Translations under genes and position numbers: made by a program
Shown here: positions 1 through 11,694 of the stretch, piece by piece
How positions within the stretch are numbered: the stretch's first letter is position 1
How the letters are laid out: each line of letters opens with the position of its first letter
NCBI GenBank assembly: GCA_030248065.1
Contig: JASAMV010000851.1
Coordinates: forward strand, 1-64,000
DNA from: Rhynchonema sp. JSB1_4
Lineage: Eukaryota; Nematoda; Chromadorea; Monhysterida; Xyalidae
Length of the DNA stretch: 64,000 bases
Reading direction: 5' to 3'
Notes under the pieces: generated by a model
Databases searched by the model: none
Seen by the model: the letters and a program-made list of their open reading frames with translations, nothing else
What the model was told of the DNA's origin: nothing

Positions 1-91
1 ACACAAAGCAGTAGGGTGCCTCTCTGGCCTATCATTGAGTTGCAAAACCTCATGCTTTGTTCATGTTGTCTGACATTGCGTTATTGATTAA

Positions 92-3053
92 CTAACGATT
101 CGGGTCGTATTGTACATTCTGTTCAGCAACCCAGTTTGTTGTGAAGTCCTGTCCCTGAGGTGGTTGATTCGGATCATTGCTCCAAGGGGGTGGTTGTTTT
201 GGGGGCAATGGCTCGGCCTGGTAGGTCGGTTGAGGCGGCAGCTGCGCCTGTTGTGGGTCCTGGGCCAAATAGGCCAATTTGGCCGGTTGTTGTGGCTCCT
301 GATCGTACGCATAGTTGTTGTATTGGCCTGCAAGCAAACACGCCTGTGTAACCCGAAACAATCTGAAACATCACACACACACGCGCATGCAGCATTACCG
401 TATTGTGGCTGGATGTAATCCTGCGTTTGTCCTTGCACATAATATTGCTGCTGTTGTTGTTGGTTGGGCGTGATAGGATAGACAACCTGTTCGCCAGTGT
501 GTTTGTTGAAATGCACCTGTAAGTGAAACATCAACAGTGTGTCTGGAGAAACGGCATAGATCTTTGGCTTGTATCAAACACGGCTGATCTGTTCGATACT
601 CGGTCCTGCCTTGTCACGTGACCAGTACGAGCATTAGCAATATTTCTCGACATTTACCTATCTCATACATACCAAGTGGATCAACGCAAAAGTTGATTCC
701 CATACAGCTGATAAACAAAGTTGACGTTGGTGGAGATTAGTGGTATTAAATGAATCACTCTCAAGTTATTAGCAATGAAACACAGTCACTTGGCGCAAGC
801 TAAGACCGGACTGTGTTTGAGTGCACGCATGTGCAACAACAGCACAACAGGGCAAACCCAACCGACCATCGTATTGTGTGCACCGGTGTACGGGTCAGGT
901 GGTGCCATGCCCGCATCATAGTACGCTCGGCCGTGAGTGTCATACAACTGTTTGTCGTTGGAATTACCGATCTTACCGTAATACGTCATCACACAGATGA
1001 GTGCGTAGATCTGAAACATCAGGAGTGCATGGTGTACCCTCATTACATTGTACAGTGACGTTCCTATGATGAAATCCTCCTTTACAGTGAAACCTGCTGA
1101 GCGATATTTTGGTTGCCTGCGATTTTCCTAAATATTCCTCTGTTATAGTGAGTATTCTTTACTGGGACCGAAAATGACGGTTTTGTTGTCACAATTAACA
1201 GGACAGACTGCACCTTAATATTCGTGACCATTTATTCTCTGCGAGAATCTTGAAATTCGATATCACGTTCATTCGATCTAACAAATAATGAAACATCAGC
1301 GACTCACATTGACAAGCACGCCGAACATTTCGACGATTGTTAGTGCCATCCAATATGACTGTACGTCCTGCAATGGAAGACCTTGCGACCGAGGTAAGGA
1401 CACGTGCTGCAAACACGATGACACACTCTCACTCTCTCACTAATTGAAGATGTTTCACTGACTGACACTTGCGCTCATACAATGGAAAATGGGAGCAATT
1501 CACTGGGGAAAGACCCGGCTCTCCGGATTTCACCGGTTTCGCATTTGAGCTTTAATACATACAAACTGTGTCTGTTCGCATAAGCTGATTTTCGTGCAAG
1601 ATAGTGCAAGCTGATGTTCAGTGAATTGCACCCTTGACAAGCAAATGTTTCAACTCACCCCGGCCCACCACAGAATGCAGTAGGCGATGCAGACAAGGAT
1701 GTTCATAATCATACATGGGAACCATGGCCAAACCAGGTATTTGGAGTCCTGCAGCGCAATGTTGGAATGTAGTTTAGACGGATACGTAAAGTGAGAAAAA
1801 AATTAAAGAAAGAAAATGTTCCAGACGCTACTCCGCTCACCGTGTGTATTCCGTATATCAACGCAACTGTGGCGAACAGGAGAAAGAAGGTGACGATTAG
1901 CACGAGAATTTGCACCACGAATAGCCCTGCAGGAATTAAGATCGCTACCGTTTTGAATTACGAAGTACGAGATGCTTAACATAAACAGTCTTGCACACTA
2001 CTGTCATCTCGGATGGTCCCTCATTGGAAGTACACGGGATACGTTAGAATTTATATTTTGTACACTAAAACGTAAATAACATAAAAAACTTACTGATAAG
2101 GGCTCGTTAAACGTAAAAGCAAACCAGAAAGGCCTCTAAACCGTGTTTGTGCATTGGTACGTACACTTGGTAATATCACCATCCTTTTTTATCGCAAACT
2201 CAAAAGTTACCCAACCCCCCGGTATGTACGTACAGTATGCATGCCGTGCTGTCCAAGCTACTAATGTATTGGGGCTAACATTTTTGCAGATAAAGCGCAA
2301 TTTTGGTTTGGACAGGTGTGTGTACTCTTGACGCTCTGGTTGTGACTCAGCTGCTGGTCTGTTTGACTATTGTGCTCTGAACTTTGGATGTACGTGACAA
2401 AGTTTTACCACAACAAGAACGCTGACCAAAAATGATTCACATGGGTTGACGCGCTATTTGAACTTTGAAACATGACTAAATAGCCAAGTCACACCTAGAC
2501 ACCGACGGTCATTTCCACGCAGGAAAACAATCATCAGTGATAAACTTGTTGAAGTAACACCAAAACCTCACACAAGTTGGCTGTGCTACCCTAATATTGG
2601 TCGCACAATGACTATATAAGAATTGGTCAAATTTTTTTCCTGAATCGTAAAGAGGGAAAGTGACGGGGCAATGACGTTGCGTTGCGTGATCGCACACAAA
2701 GTATGTTGTAAAGAGAATGTTTCAGACCTGCGGCAACGTGGTTGATCTGCTAGATTATTTTTAGCTGAAAATGTTTTGTCACAAATACAAGTAGCATAGT
2801 GGTTAAGGTTGAACCTGAAGATCAGGGTAGATGAATTCTGATTTAGTCATTGTGCGACCAATACAAATACAGTAACCTGTCCAAAAGCGCGAGTCTCGAT
2901 TGGCGTAGAACGACTGTTCGTAGTAGCGTTCGTGGTCACCGGGATACGGTCGATTCTCATAGGCATAGTAATTGTTGGACGCTATGTCCTTCTGATCTTT
3001 GACCGCCCACGCTTTTGACAGCCGAACAGACCGAACTGGATTATACAGAAGAG
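92..3053 (-). CDS. multi-pass membrane protein with Gln/Pro-rich C-terminal tail (5' partial)
   Basis: Seven exons join in consistent phase: 3053-2877, 1926-1841, 1748-1659, 1367-1308, 1010-867, 516-399 and 327-92 (stop TAG at 94-92). The 1010-867 donor is the least certain boundary. The product is about 303 aa so far. It starts with a soluble Tyr-rich segment (NNYYAYENRPYPGDHERYYE). Hydrophobic segments follow, one per exon or exon pair: VVQILVLIVTFFLLFATVAL, then a segment with FPCMIMNILVCIAYCILWW, then YWMALTIVEMFGVLVN running into IYALICVMTYY. The cytoplasmic-looking tail is rich in Gln, Tyr and Pro. No ATG was found in exon 3053-2877, which begins at an acceptor, so at least one 5' exon lies upstream. 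I do not recognise the family; it resembles small four-helix invertebrate membrane proteins only in layout. Five of its introns carry the GATGTTTCA motif, and its first visible intron holds a TA-flanked MITE. Confidence 0.72.
1011..1307 (-). other. intron with GATGTTTCA at both ends
   Basis: This 297-nt intron lies between exons 1367-1308 and 1010-867. Read on the minus strand it starts GTGAGTCGCTGATGTTTCAT and ends CTGATGTTTCAG, so the same 11-mer CTGATGTTTCA sits just after the donor and forms the acceptor, in direct orientation. This could be a splicing signal or the footprint of a duplication; sequence alone does not decide. Confidence 0.7.
2597..2861. mobile_element. TA-flanked MITE, family 1 copy 1
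   Basis: Terminal inverted repeats begin TTGGTCGCACAATGACTA and end with its complement, flanked by TA on both sides as in Tc1/mariner-type insertions. It lies in the first visible intron of the membrane-protein gene, with its right end 10 bp from the splice donor. A longer copy sits at 53788-54104 inside the 4E-T gene. No coding capacity. Confidence 0.7.
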
Positions 3054-6000
3054 CTGAAACATCCAGGTGGTTTGAGCTACGTCAAAACAAAAAATTGAGT
3101 AAAGAAACGGAAGTTGGATATTTCGTCACTGCGTATGTTGTTCATCCAACGCTGTTCGGCTGGGCAAACGACGATCAAAATTTTCAGAAAGCGCACTATA
3201 GGGAATGAACCATATGTCGCTTAGCATTACCATGCTAGCTCCGATTATATTTTTGGAATGCGTTTGTCTCTGTTCGGTAACGACAGGCGTATGTGCATTC
3301 TGTTGTTTACGGAAGTGCTGCGCGTATCGATTTCATTCTTTTTGGATGAAAATCATGGAACTGCTTCAGTGTCAAAATCAAGAACCTACTATACAGAAAA
3401 GTCACGAAAAAATATCAAAAAAGGCATAAAGATGTAATGATTGGCCCAAATTTACCAGTGACCAAATGCCGATCGTGATACAGCCATCTTTGAGGTTCCA
3501 ACAACCGCATGGATTGAATCCACCCATAACTTCGCTGATGCTTCAAGATCAACTCATATGTTCGGAACGGGGATAATTTTGTGGACTAGATTCGTGTTGT
3601 TTGCTGCAAATGATAAATAAATGAACAGTTTAATGAACAGTTTAAACAATCAGCCAATAGAGGGAAGACATACATGTACGATGTGAATAAAATAACAACC
3701 ATAATATGTGAAAATCAATGCAACAGAAACAGACGCCATCAGTTGAACGACAAGAAAATACTAACGAGAATAAAATTAATACATAGGTTGGCAGTGTAAT
3801 TCAATTGTTGGAGAAAAATGTGGGCGCGCAAAGCCAGGGAGGACGTCCGACGAGCCACGACCATAATTTAAGAAAATCAGTAAATTTCAGAATTTTAATC
3901 GTGACATGGGACACAACCAACTTATAATGTTGATAGTGCGGCAAATATCACTGCAGCCCTCTGCGTGGTTACTGGACATATAATTCCTGTATCACATTGG
4001 TGTTGTTGTTCCCCTTGTGAGTTCAAAAACCGAAGCGCAGGTGCAGCGTGCATCGCGGCATGCCAGTGTATTCTCAGAGTCACGAAAATTTGATCGCATT
4101 TATATTACATATGCATGCACGTTCGTGTTTATGGACTCAAAGGAAACATGCGCTTGCGTTTGGTTGCACGCAGATGGGAACGAACGCACAGAAAGCGCGC
4201 AAGCAACAATGATGTTGAATAAAAGGCAAATTTTTACTACCGCACATTTGAGCGCCCGACCTGGCTGCACACACAACAAACACAAAGGGGTGGTGCTGGG
4301 GTTTTGAGAGAGCGAGAGAGAAGAGATAGCATGAGGGAGTTATCTTCAATATAATAATGCGACAACAACAACAAACCGGAGTAAAAATTAAGGCGCAGGC
4401 AAGGCAGTGTCGAAAATTCGACCAAAACCGCGCGCACAAAGATAGTGCACCGGGTGTAATGGTCGTCGCCAACAAAGTATACTGCTGTGAGCGCAAAACT
4501 GCAGCGATAGCAAAATTTCACAGACACACGTACATAACGCTGTTGGAGTGTACATGTACAGTTTAGTCGTGTATGTAAACAAAATATGAGACGCGGCCGA
4601 TTTTGCACACCTATCGCACAGCGCTGAGTGTGCAACAACAGCAATGCTGCAGAATGATACGACAAGTGCTGAAATTCGGATCACTTTTGAACTGGATTCA
4701 ACGGCAACACACGCAGCCATATGCGCATGTTGTGTACGTAGGTATACATATGTACAATGTCACCACTGCAAGTGATTGGAGAAGTGGTGGAAACGTAACG
4801 CGTTAAGACCCGATTCAATACATCACCCACCACCTGCGCACGCACTGCGTGTTGGCGAATAAAAATTTTAAAACGATTGTGGATTTTTCCCAGCAACTTG
4901 CGGTTGAACAAAGCTCACTGAACGTTTTTGTGCACAACGAAGGCAAACAAAGCCAAGCATGTGCCGATTGAACAAGACGACAACGACGCTCAACCATGTA
5001 AGTTGGTCGCATTGATAATTCAGGCAACTTTCCAGTCCGGTTTTACCCAAAGTCTACTGTACGTATACTACTGCTGCACCGCTGCAATCAGCCAGCACAC
5101 AGCAACGTCAGACGCTGAAAAATTCACCAACATGACATGGCCTGGGCTTGGTTTGGTTGACTGGCTGTGGAATTTTGGATACGATTTTATACCTTGTGTT
5201 ATATAACATGTGAAATATTAGTCAGAGTGTCACCATACGGTGAGTCATTTGCAGCGAGCAGATCATTGGTCCAGGGCACCGTTTTTCTGCAATTTTGCAC
5301 AAACAGTCTTTGCAACTTGAGCGTTATCAGGACATGTTTTCATCACGGATATGGCCGTTGTTCGGCATACCATACATGGCAATTCCAAAATTTTGGGAGG
5401 AGCTGTATTTTTAATGTACAAGAAAGAGAACTCAACATAATTCGTATGCAACAGTACGACCGAACACACACTATGTAGGTGTACCACACACAAAGCTAGA
5501 AAGACCGAATATTTGATGACCGAAGGCACGGCGCTTCGGCTGGATACATGTTTGAAGCAGGTGCACAAGATGACATTGGCAAATTTATGATTTGTTGATA
5601 AAAACTGCTCGACGTTTTTCACGGACAGCGTCATAAAATAACCTTGAGATCTCGAGTGCAAGGAACAGGCGCTTGTGTACAGGCTCAAAGCCGAAAGTTT
5701 ACAGCTTTTGCCAGCCTTTCAAACCGTCTGGCCTAACCATCCGATCAACTACTGGTCAAAAACTGCGCATCATAGGTCTGGCCTGAGAGACACCCACCTC
5801 TCAGTATTTTGCGATAGCTTTTCCGTTACCCGGTTTTCCTTACAAACTCAAAACGCCTTTTCATGAACGTATACATGTATGTATAGTTCAATAAAAAACA
5901 AATTATGAGGCGTCTATTGCACAACCTACTGCAAACTATAGGACAACTCTGTGATCGGGGACTTGTTTCTTTCAAGTCGGACCGTGGACGACAGTAAGAA

Positions 6001-8629
6001 ATTGCGAAATCGCTAAAGTGATCGTTCGGCTGGCTAATGATCACGGCGGCAAAAACACAAACAGCTGGATTACTCATCGGACTTTTACCTGCAAGTACAT
6101 ATACATACGTTTCAAGCAAAATATTGATTTTCAAGGCCGACGTTAGCGTTATCATACAGAAGTGTACATTTATGGACCAACCACCACTCATGTGGGACAA
6201 AGCAGCAAGCAACCAACACAAGGTATACCTAGCTATATGTATATACTATACCTGCTTACCTGTTCGCTGCCAAGAGCAGCGCAGCGTGACTGAGTGCTTT
6301 ACATGTAGGTACATACCGTATAAGCTGCGGCAGTATATAGTAGCGCCTAAGCTAGAGTACACTTGCACAAGCTTACATGTAGAGTAACACACACAAGGTA
6401 TACCCCGGCTTGTCCACATGGTTTGAGATCTGTGCAGCTGCCTAACAAATAGTACGTAAGCCTCAACTCAGATGTGAGTGGCTACCATGGTCTCAGAGGC
6501 GACCTTCGTGACAGCCCGTGCATTGGTGCTAATAATTTGAGGTTTATGCAATTCAAAGGGAAACCTGCGTGCTACCTTATATAACCGAGTGTTTACTGGA
6601 CAAACAATCTACCAATATGTATGTATATAGGCGGATAACAAGTATAGGCCTGCGTGGCTATTCTTTCGATCAGGTTACCCAAGCATGCTACCTTATTGTA
6701 TGTTGTTTGGTGGGCACATGTACATACGCGGTATAGTACGTATAGTCCATCCATCAGCTCATGACACTTTTTTATCAGCTGAAAAGCTTGACAGGATCCA
6801 GTGCTGTTCCTGTTCCGTTCGGCTAACGAAAAAGAAAAGAAAGAGAAATCGGTTTTTATTTTATTTTTGAGCGCCGTTTTCTCTGACATTTCCTTGCGGA
6901 AGAACAATTTTTCATAACGGAACCTGAACCTCCTAACTAAAAGTGCCATGAGCTGATGGGCGGACTACAACATATTAGCTTACCTGCATACTACATGCAT
7001 ATTATATGTACATATGAGTGCCATTCCCATGTGCACGTATAGTATATGTATGTACATATGTACGTACATATACGTCGCTGTCCAGAGCAACTGAGGTGTG
7101 TGTGTATGTACTTCTTATCGAATGGCGCCACGTGTGAGGGTATTCGAGCGTTACATCTCTGCCGCTCGCAACCGTTCGCTCAACCATTATACATGTCACA
7201 GACCCTGGGTGTCTGTTGAATCCAGAGAGCTACAGGACAAACACAGCCTGTCAGCTTCCGATCGGGGCACACGAGTGAATGTGGTCGCGTGGATATCGTA
7301 TGTCCTTACCCGGTGCGTATGGTTAAAATCGAATTTCTTTGATCTGAATGTGCCACTGTCGTCCACTCATGTACAAGTACATATGTACAATAGCATCGTA
7401 ATTTATCCAGGATCAGAAAATCAGTACGATAATTTGTTATCACTTCTGATATTTTCTCTTCTAAATCGTAAATTCTCCCTTCTCGTAAATTAGATATTAT
7501 TGAGTTGTGTTTTCTGCCCGTGTGGAGTCGCGAGATATTTTATATTATTATTGATATTATCATCGTTGATTTCTATCTTTCATTCCTTTATTTCCGTTTA
7601 TTCGTTATATAGCGTAAACGTGCTGTTGAAGTCGACTTCGGGTTGCTTTTCGTGCAATACGTGGAAGCGAAACAGCCAGCTAGATTGCTGGGCTTGTCTT
7701 GATTGGTTTTTGTGCTTGCTTGCCTGAGACCGTTTGCTTGCTTCATTTATTGCAGGAAAGCGGGTGACTAGATTGTCACCAGGATCAAGCCGCGCCGTCC
7801 GAGTTGCCATCGCGAGGCGTGTGGATTTTGGTCCAGGGCTGACTTGCGCGCTGAGACGGTCACTTCGGCGTGACTCTTGTTGGTCCGGGCGCGTTTCCGA
7901 CTGTCTGGCGAGTGACAGAAGGTGGCGTGCTCAAGTGCATCTGCCCCGTCGACGAGCTCCCTAGGACGGCAGCAGATCACACGAACGTGCCACTCTCGTC
8001 CACTCATGTATGTACATACAATAGCATCGTAATTTATCCAGGATCAGAAAATCAGTACGATAATTTGTTATCACTTCTGTCTGTTTATGTCACTAAATGC
8101 GATCGTTTCACAATGGTCGGTGTTTTTAGTTTTCAAGTATTGGGTTTGAACGTATTTTTTGTCCATTTTCCTCAAATGACGTTGATGGCACGTTTTGGGT
8201 GCAATACTGTTGTTTACAGCGGCGTTGAACTGTTTTGGGTCTGCAGGACATTAAAATGATGGTGTTTACGTGCACAGATACAGTAATCTAAGCTGAATAA
8301 TAATACAAAAGTTTTGCTGCTGAAACTGAGACCGACCTCGGGTGATGTACTCTGTGAGGGAACGCTTTTGGATTTGTTGATGATATTATGTTCGTGATCC
8401 TCCTGGGTCTTCAGTTTATCCTAAAATGTTTTTAAATCATTATTATACAGTTTGATTGGACAGACCAAAAGCAGGACACCAACGGAGTTCATGCCTGACG
8501 CTTGTTTTCCTTTTGATTTCGATCGCGTTTTCGATTTCGATTTGGCGGCAGCCTGATTCGCATCTGAAACGTTGCATGCCGGCCGTTTTGAAACAAATGT
8601 CCTCGAGTGAAACAGACGCGAATAGCGCG
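3054..8629. other. 5.5-kb stretch without a supported gene
   Basis: Sequence between the membrane-protein gene and receptor-like gene A. It may hold the missing 5' exon of the former. Several ORFs of 60-140 codons occur on both strands, but none has convincing composition or a recognisable domain. Around 7010-7080 there is a TA/GTAC-rich tract of overlapping GTACATATGTAC palindromes. A 93-99-bp direct repeat pair is listed separately. Confidence 0.5.
7350..8079. repeat. direct repeat pair of about 95 bp, 640 bp apart
   Basis: The stretch beginning GTGCCACT at 7350-7448 recurs almost unchanged at 7987-8079, including CAATAGCATCGTAATTTATC and the following 45 bases. The first copy has a few extra bases in its GTACAT tract. 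Two near-identical direct repeats around 540 bp of unrelated sequence could be short terminal repeats of a miniature retroelement or a segmental duplication. I see no primer-binding site or TG..CA ends that would settle it. Confidence 0.6.
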
Positions 8630-10244
8630 CTACGGCCGACTTTGTTCCTGCATTTTGCTCCATGCGGCCACAATCGGCTCGGCGCCATCGCCGGTAATGT
8701 CGGACAGACTACGGGCAACGTTCGGGTTGAGCGCCTCGACAAAATCGTGCAACTGAAACTGACGGTTGGCAATTGCGAACAAACGGGAACATATTGCCGG
8801 CGGACTCTCATGCCTTTTTGTTCTTGATGTATTTGTAGTAGAGGAAGCCGCATACGATGCCGATAGCCAGCAGCAGACAAATGGTGAAACCGGTGGCCAC
8901 AAGCACCAGCGTTGACGCGGTTGGGCAGGGGACACCGATCACGCTCTGTGTTGAAACAGGTTACCTACATTACACATAGTCGTTGCAAGTTGCAACAATG
9001 AAGGCTCATCGTCAAATGGCTTGTCGACGACAAAACCATGAGGAAAGTGTAACACGTGTTGTTGTGGCTATATTTTTCCAGTAGGCAACCAACCCCGGCT
9101 CTTGGTGAAGTCGTCGATGGTTTTACTGTGAATGGTTTGTTCGGGCCTGGATCCTTGTCTGATACGTTGCACAATTGTGGGTCGTTCGAAAGCACACTAG
9201 GTCGATTGCAGACACCCGTGCAGCAGCAGATGTTGTTGGTTGGCTGAACTCGAGTCATCGGACATTGTGTTGGAAACGTGTCAACATTCAGAGCCCAACA
9301 AATGTCCAACTTTGTTTTGATCTATGGAGCATTTGATGGTTTTCAGGGACTCTTCTTGTATTTGCCATCCGATAGTTGCATTCTCACTGCACCGCTCTGA
9401 TGTGCTCTGACATGTACTGGATGCCGTATTTGATGGGATCGGGATGTGTTGGAAATAGGATTGGTCTGGCGCCATTTGGAAATAGCTCGATATGCTGTGA
9501 GAGGAATATTGCGCTGTCCAATGAAAAAGTATCGCAAATGATAATGATCCAACATCGACATACATTTGAGCGCCCAGCTTGATTTCTTTAATTTTGACAG
9601 ATTTATCTGACTTCAGCTCAATTTCGGCTGCGAGCGGTGAAATGGGGAAAGTGTTTGGGTTCCTGAATAAAAAGCAGACACTTTTTTGAAGACGGCAAAT
9701 TTCGGGCTTGTTGGTTGGGTTACGTGTTGATGTTCTTTGTTTGCACTTCCGATTGTTTGGTTTCTCCATTGATCAGGAAAGCCGTCACTGTTATCGTCGA
9801 TGTTGCTGCTTCCGTCAATTCAATTGTTACTGAAAATGAAAATCTTAAATGTTCGCAATGAACAAATGAAATTTTTCCTGGATGTTTTTTATGCTGCTGA
9901 CAAAACAGCCGGATTTTAATAGGAGCAGTCGTCTGAAAAGATGTCGGTTTGGTTGGGGCCTGAGCTGACCCGTGAACCTAAAGCCTGTTGTCCCGGATAG
10001 CGGACTAAAGTTATGCTGGACGTTTTTTGCCTGCTGTTTTATCCGCACTACCATCTTCAAACTCATGTTTGAACATACTTGCTGTATCGCCAGGTGTATT
10101 TCTACCGTTAGAGGTGGTCAGCTGGGTGACACAAGTGTGATCCGACCCACATATGACCAATAAGCAGGTATTTGGCAAGGCGACGTTGGTGTGTATTGGC
10201 GGTGGCAAGAATAACAGCAGCACAATTGAAGAATGACGAATCAT
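8630..10244 (-). CDS. single-pass receptor-like protein A with CCC cysteine motif, no kinase
   Basis: Seven exons in consistent phase give a 310-aa ORF: 10244-10106, 9829-9724, 9662-9564, 9494-9311, 9243-9094, 8945-8814 and 8752-8630. The protein starts MIRHSSIVLLLFLPPP, a signal peptide, followed by two Cys pairs (CLLVICGSDHTCVTQ). The ectodomain contains GWQIQEESLKTIKC and NNICCCTGVCNRP. The CCC-x-G-x-C pattern resembles the last loop of activin/TGF-beta receptor and other three-finger ectodomains. A Pro/Ser/Thr stalk, one membrane helix (TLVLVATGFTICLLLAIGIV) and a tail of about 50 residues with FVEALNPNVARS follow. There is no kinase. The sixth intron uses a GC donor (AAG then GCATGA) and is 61 nt long; if retained, translation stops after KNKKA. 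It is a tandem paralogue of gene B. Confidence 0.78.
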
Positions 10245-10888
10245 GCTGATAAAATGCCTGGTTGTGTGAAAGAGCAGAAAGGAAATCTATATAAAATCAA
10301 GGCAAAGCAATGCAACAGTGAACTGAACGATGTTGCGCCGAACATCAAAACTTCGACGACAGTGTAGTTAACTACAGTAGGATTGAAGTCAAATGAGCGC
10401 AACACTGACACCAAAGAAAGGAAATAACTCTGGCACCATTTTTTATTCCTTTGCATAGGCGGGTGTTCATCTCACAAGAAGCATCCCGCAGTTTTCCATA
10501 CAGAACCCCGAGGGCTCTATTCGGCTATTCTACTCCATGCCATGCGACGGTTCAGTCCAGGAGCACAAATTCAGGCCCAGCAGGAACCTAAGGCTAAGCC
10601 CATGAAGGATCAAATACGCTGGGCCTGAATCGGTCATGCCTGAAAAACTGGGCCTGAAAAGGTCGGGCCTAAACTTCCGTGCCTGAAAAGTCGCGGAATA
10701 TATTCGGAAACGTTTTCAAATAAAGCCCTCGGGAGCTCTATTCTGAGGGCTCCATGGTACGGTAAAGAAACTGCGGTAAGTTTGGATTGAATCGCTTATT
10801 CGGCCATGAATCAAATGGAATCTGTGTAATCAGTAAGCCATGATCAGATCATTTTTTTGTAAATCACAATTCGATAAATATTTGAATC

Positions 10889-11191
10889 TCATGATTTTGG
10901 GTGAACTGGTTGTGTCGCAGCGTCACTCGGCTCGCTCACCGACGTTGGACTCGTTGGATGCGGCACGGACTTCTTGGATTCTTTTGATTCTTCCTGCAAC
11001 GCGTTCAGGAAATTTTCTCTTGTTCCATCGGCAAACATTATTTTTGTTCGGGGGAATAGATTGGTTGTTGTACTGTACTGGCATTCGGATCGAGCGCCTG
11101 ACTCAATTTGTTGACGTGTGAGATCCTTCTTCCGGCCTTGATGCCAGCAAAGTGCATCTATGTGTTGATCGACCATTGGGTATGAAAACAA
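10889..11191 (-). other. ORF, possible alternative 3' exon of gene B
   Basis: A 100-codon open frame lies between the two receptor-like genes. Its second half (GTRENFLNALQEESKESKK) is acidic and Ser-rich, as in a cytoplasmic tail, and ends in a stop. It has no counterpart in paralogue A. It could be a skipped 3' exon of gene B, a pseudogene piece or chance. Confidence 0.2.
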
Positions 11192-11196
11192 ATCAA

Positions 11197-11451
11197 TATG
11201 CGGGTGTGCTTTGCGGACACGTGCAAGTGCATTGGCACTTGGTGGGGTTGCGGTTTCGACCCAAAGTCTAATAAAAGCGGTTGCCTCTATTCAGTTTGGC
11301 TCTGAAACTGTGCCATCAGGTTTTTGGCCTACTGACGAAAGTCTATAACTGACGAGACCCAGGCAGCCGTGGTAATAAACTTTGGGTCGAAACCGCAACC
11401 CCACCACGCGTCATAATGCACTTGCAGGTGCCCACAAAGCACACCCGCATA
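11197..11451. mobile_element. MITE with about 75-bp terminal inverted repeats
   Basis: Ends are TATGCGGGTGTGCTTTG and CAAAGCACACCCGCATA. The arms continue inward, both including CGGTTTCGACCCAAAGT or its complement. The core is about 100 bp and the total 255 bp, with no coding capacity. The terminal TA could be the target duplication. Confidence 0.75.
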
Positions 11452-11694
11452 CGTTTACCACCCGTGCTAACGTACAGGCAGGCCACAAGCCAACATGTAC
11501 AAATCAACTATAAAACCGGAGGTCACTTCGGTTTTGAGATTTCAAAAAGAATAATTTCAGCCAAATAAAGCACATGAAACATCATTGAAAATGTCCATAG
11601 ATGGCGGTTTATTCGGAAAACTTTCGAATTTGCCGAAAGTTGGGGCTTATTCTTAGGGGGGGGCTTATTTGGCGTTTTCCGGTATCATGGTATT

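Larger units (their letters stand above)
10245..11694. other. intergenic region between paralogues A and B
   Basis: No supported gene. From 10500 to 10760 there is a degenerate tandem of GGGCCTGAAAA units bracketed by two GAGGGCTCTATTC-like blocks, a theme also seen in the GGGGCTCTATTTT repeats at 38.6 and 63.2 kb. A minus-strand ORF at 11191-10889 is Ser/Glu-rich with no clear splice context. A TIR element occupies 11197-11451. Confidence 0.5.

Noticed and set aside
2770..2830. tRNA-like A-box (TAGCATAGTGGTTAAG) in MITE family 1
   Set aside because: No acceptor stem or convincing B-box; the same stretch in the second copy is part of long inverted arms with TA flanks, so a DNA transposon explains it better than a SINE.
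4017..4720. Overlapping ORFs of 70-140 codons on both strands
   Set aside because: Open in several frames at once with no domain or splice pattern, typical of a stop-poor region rather than a gene.
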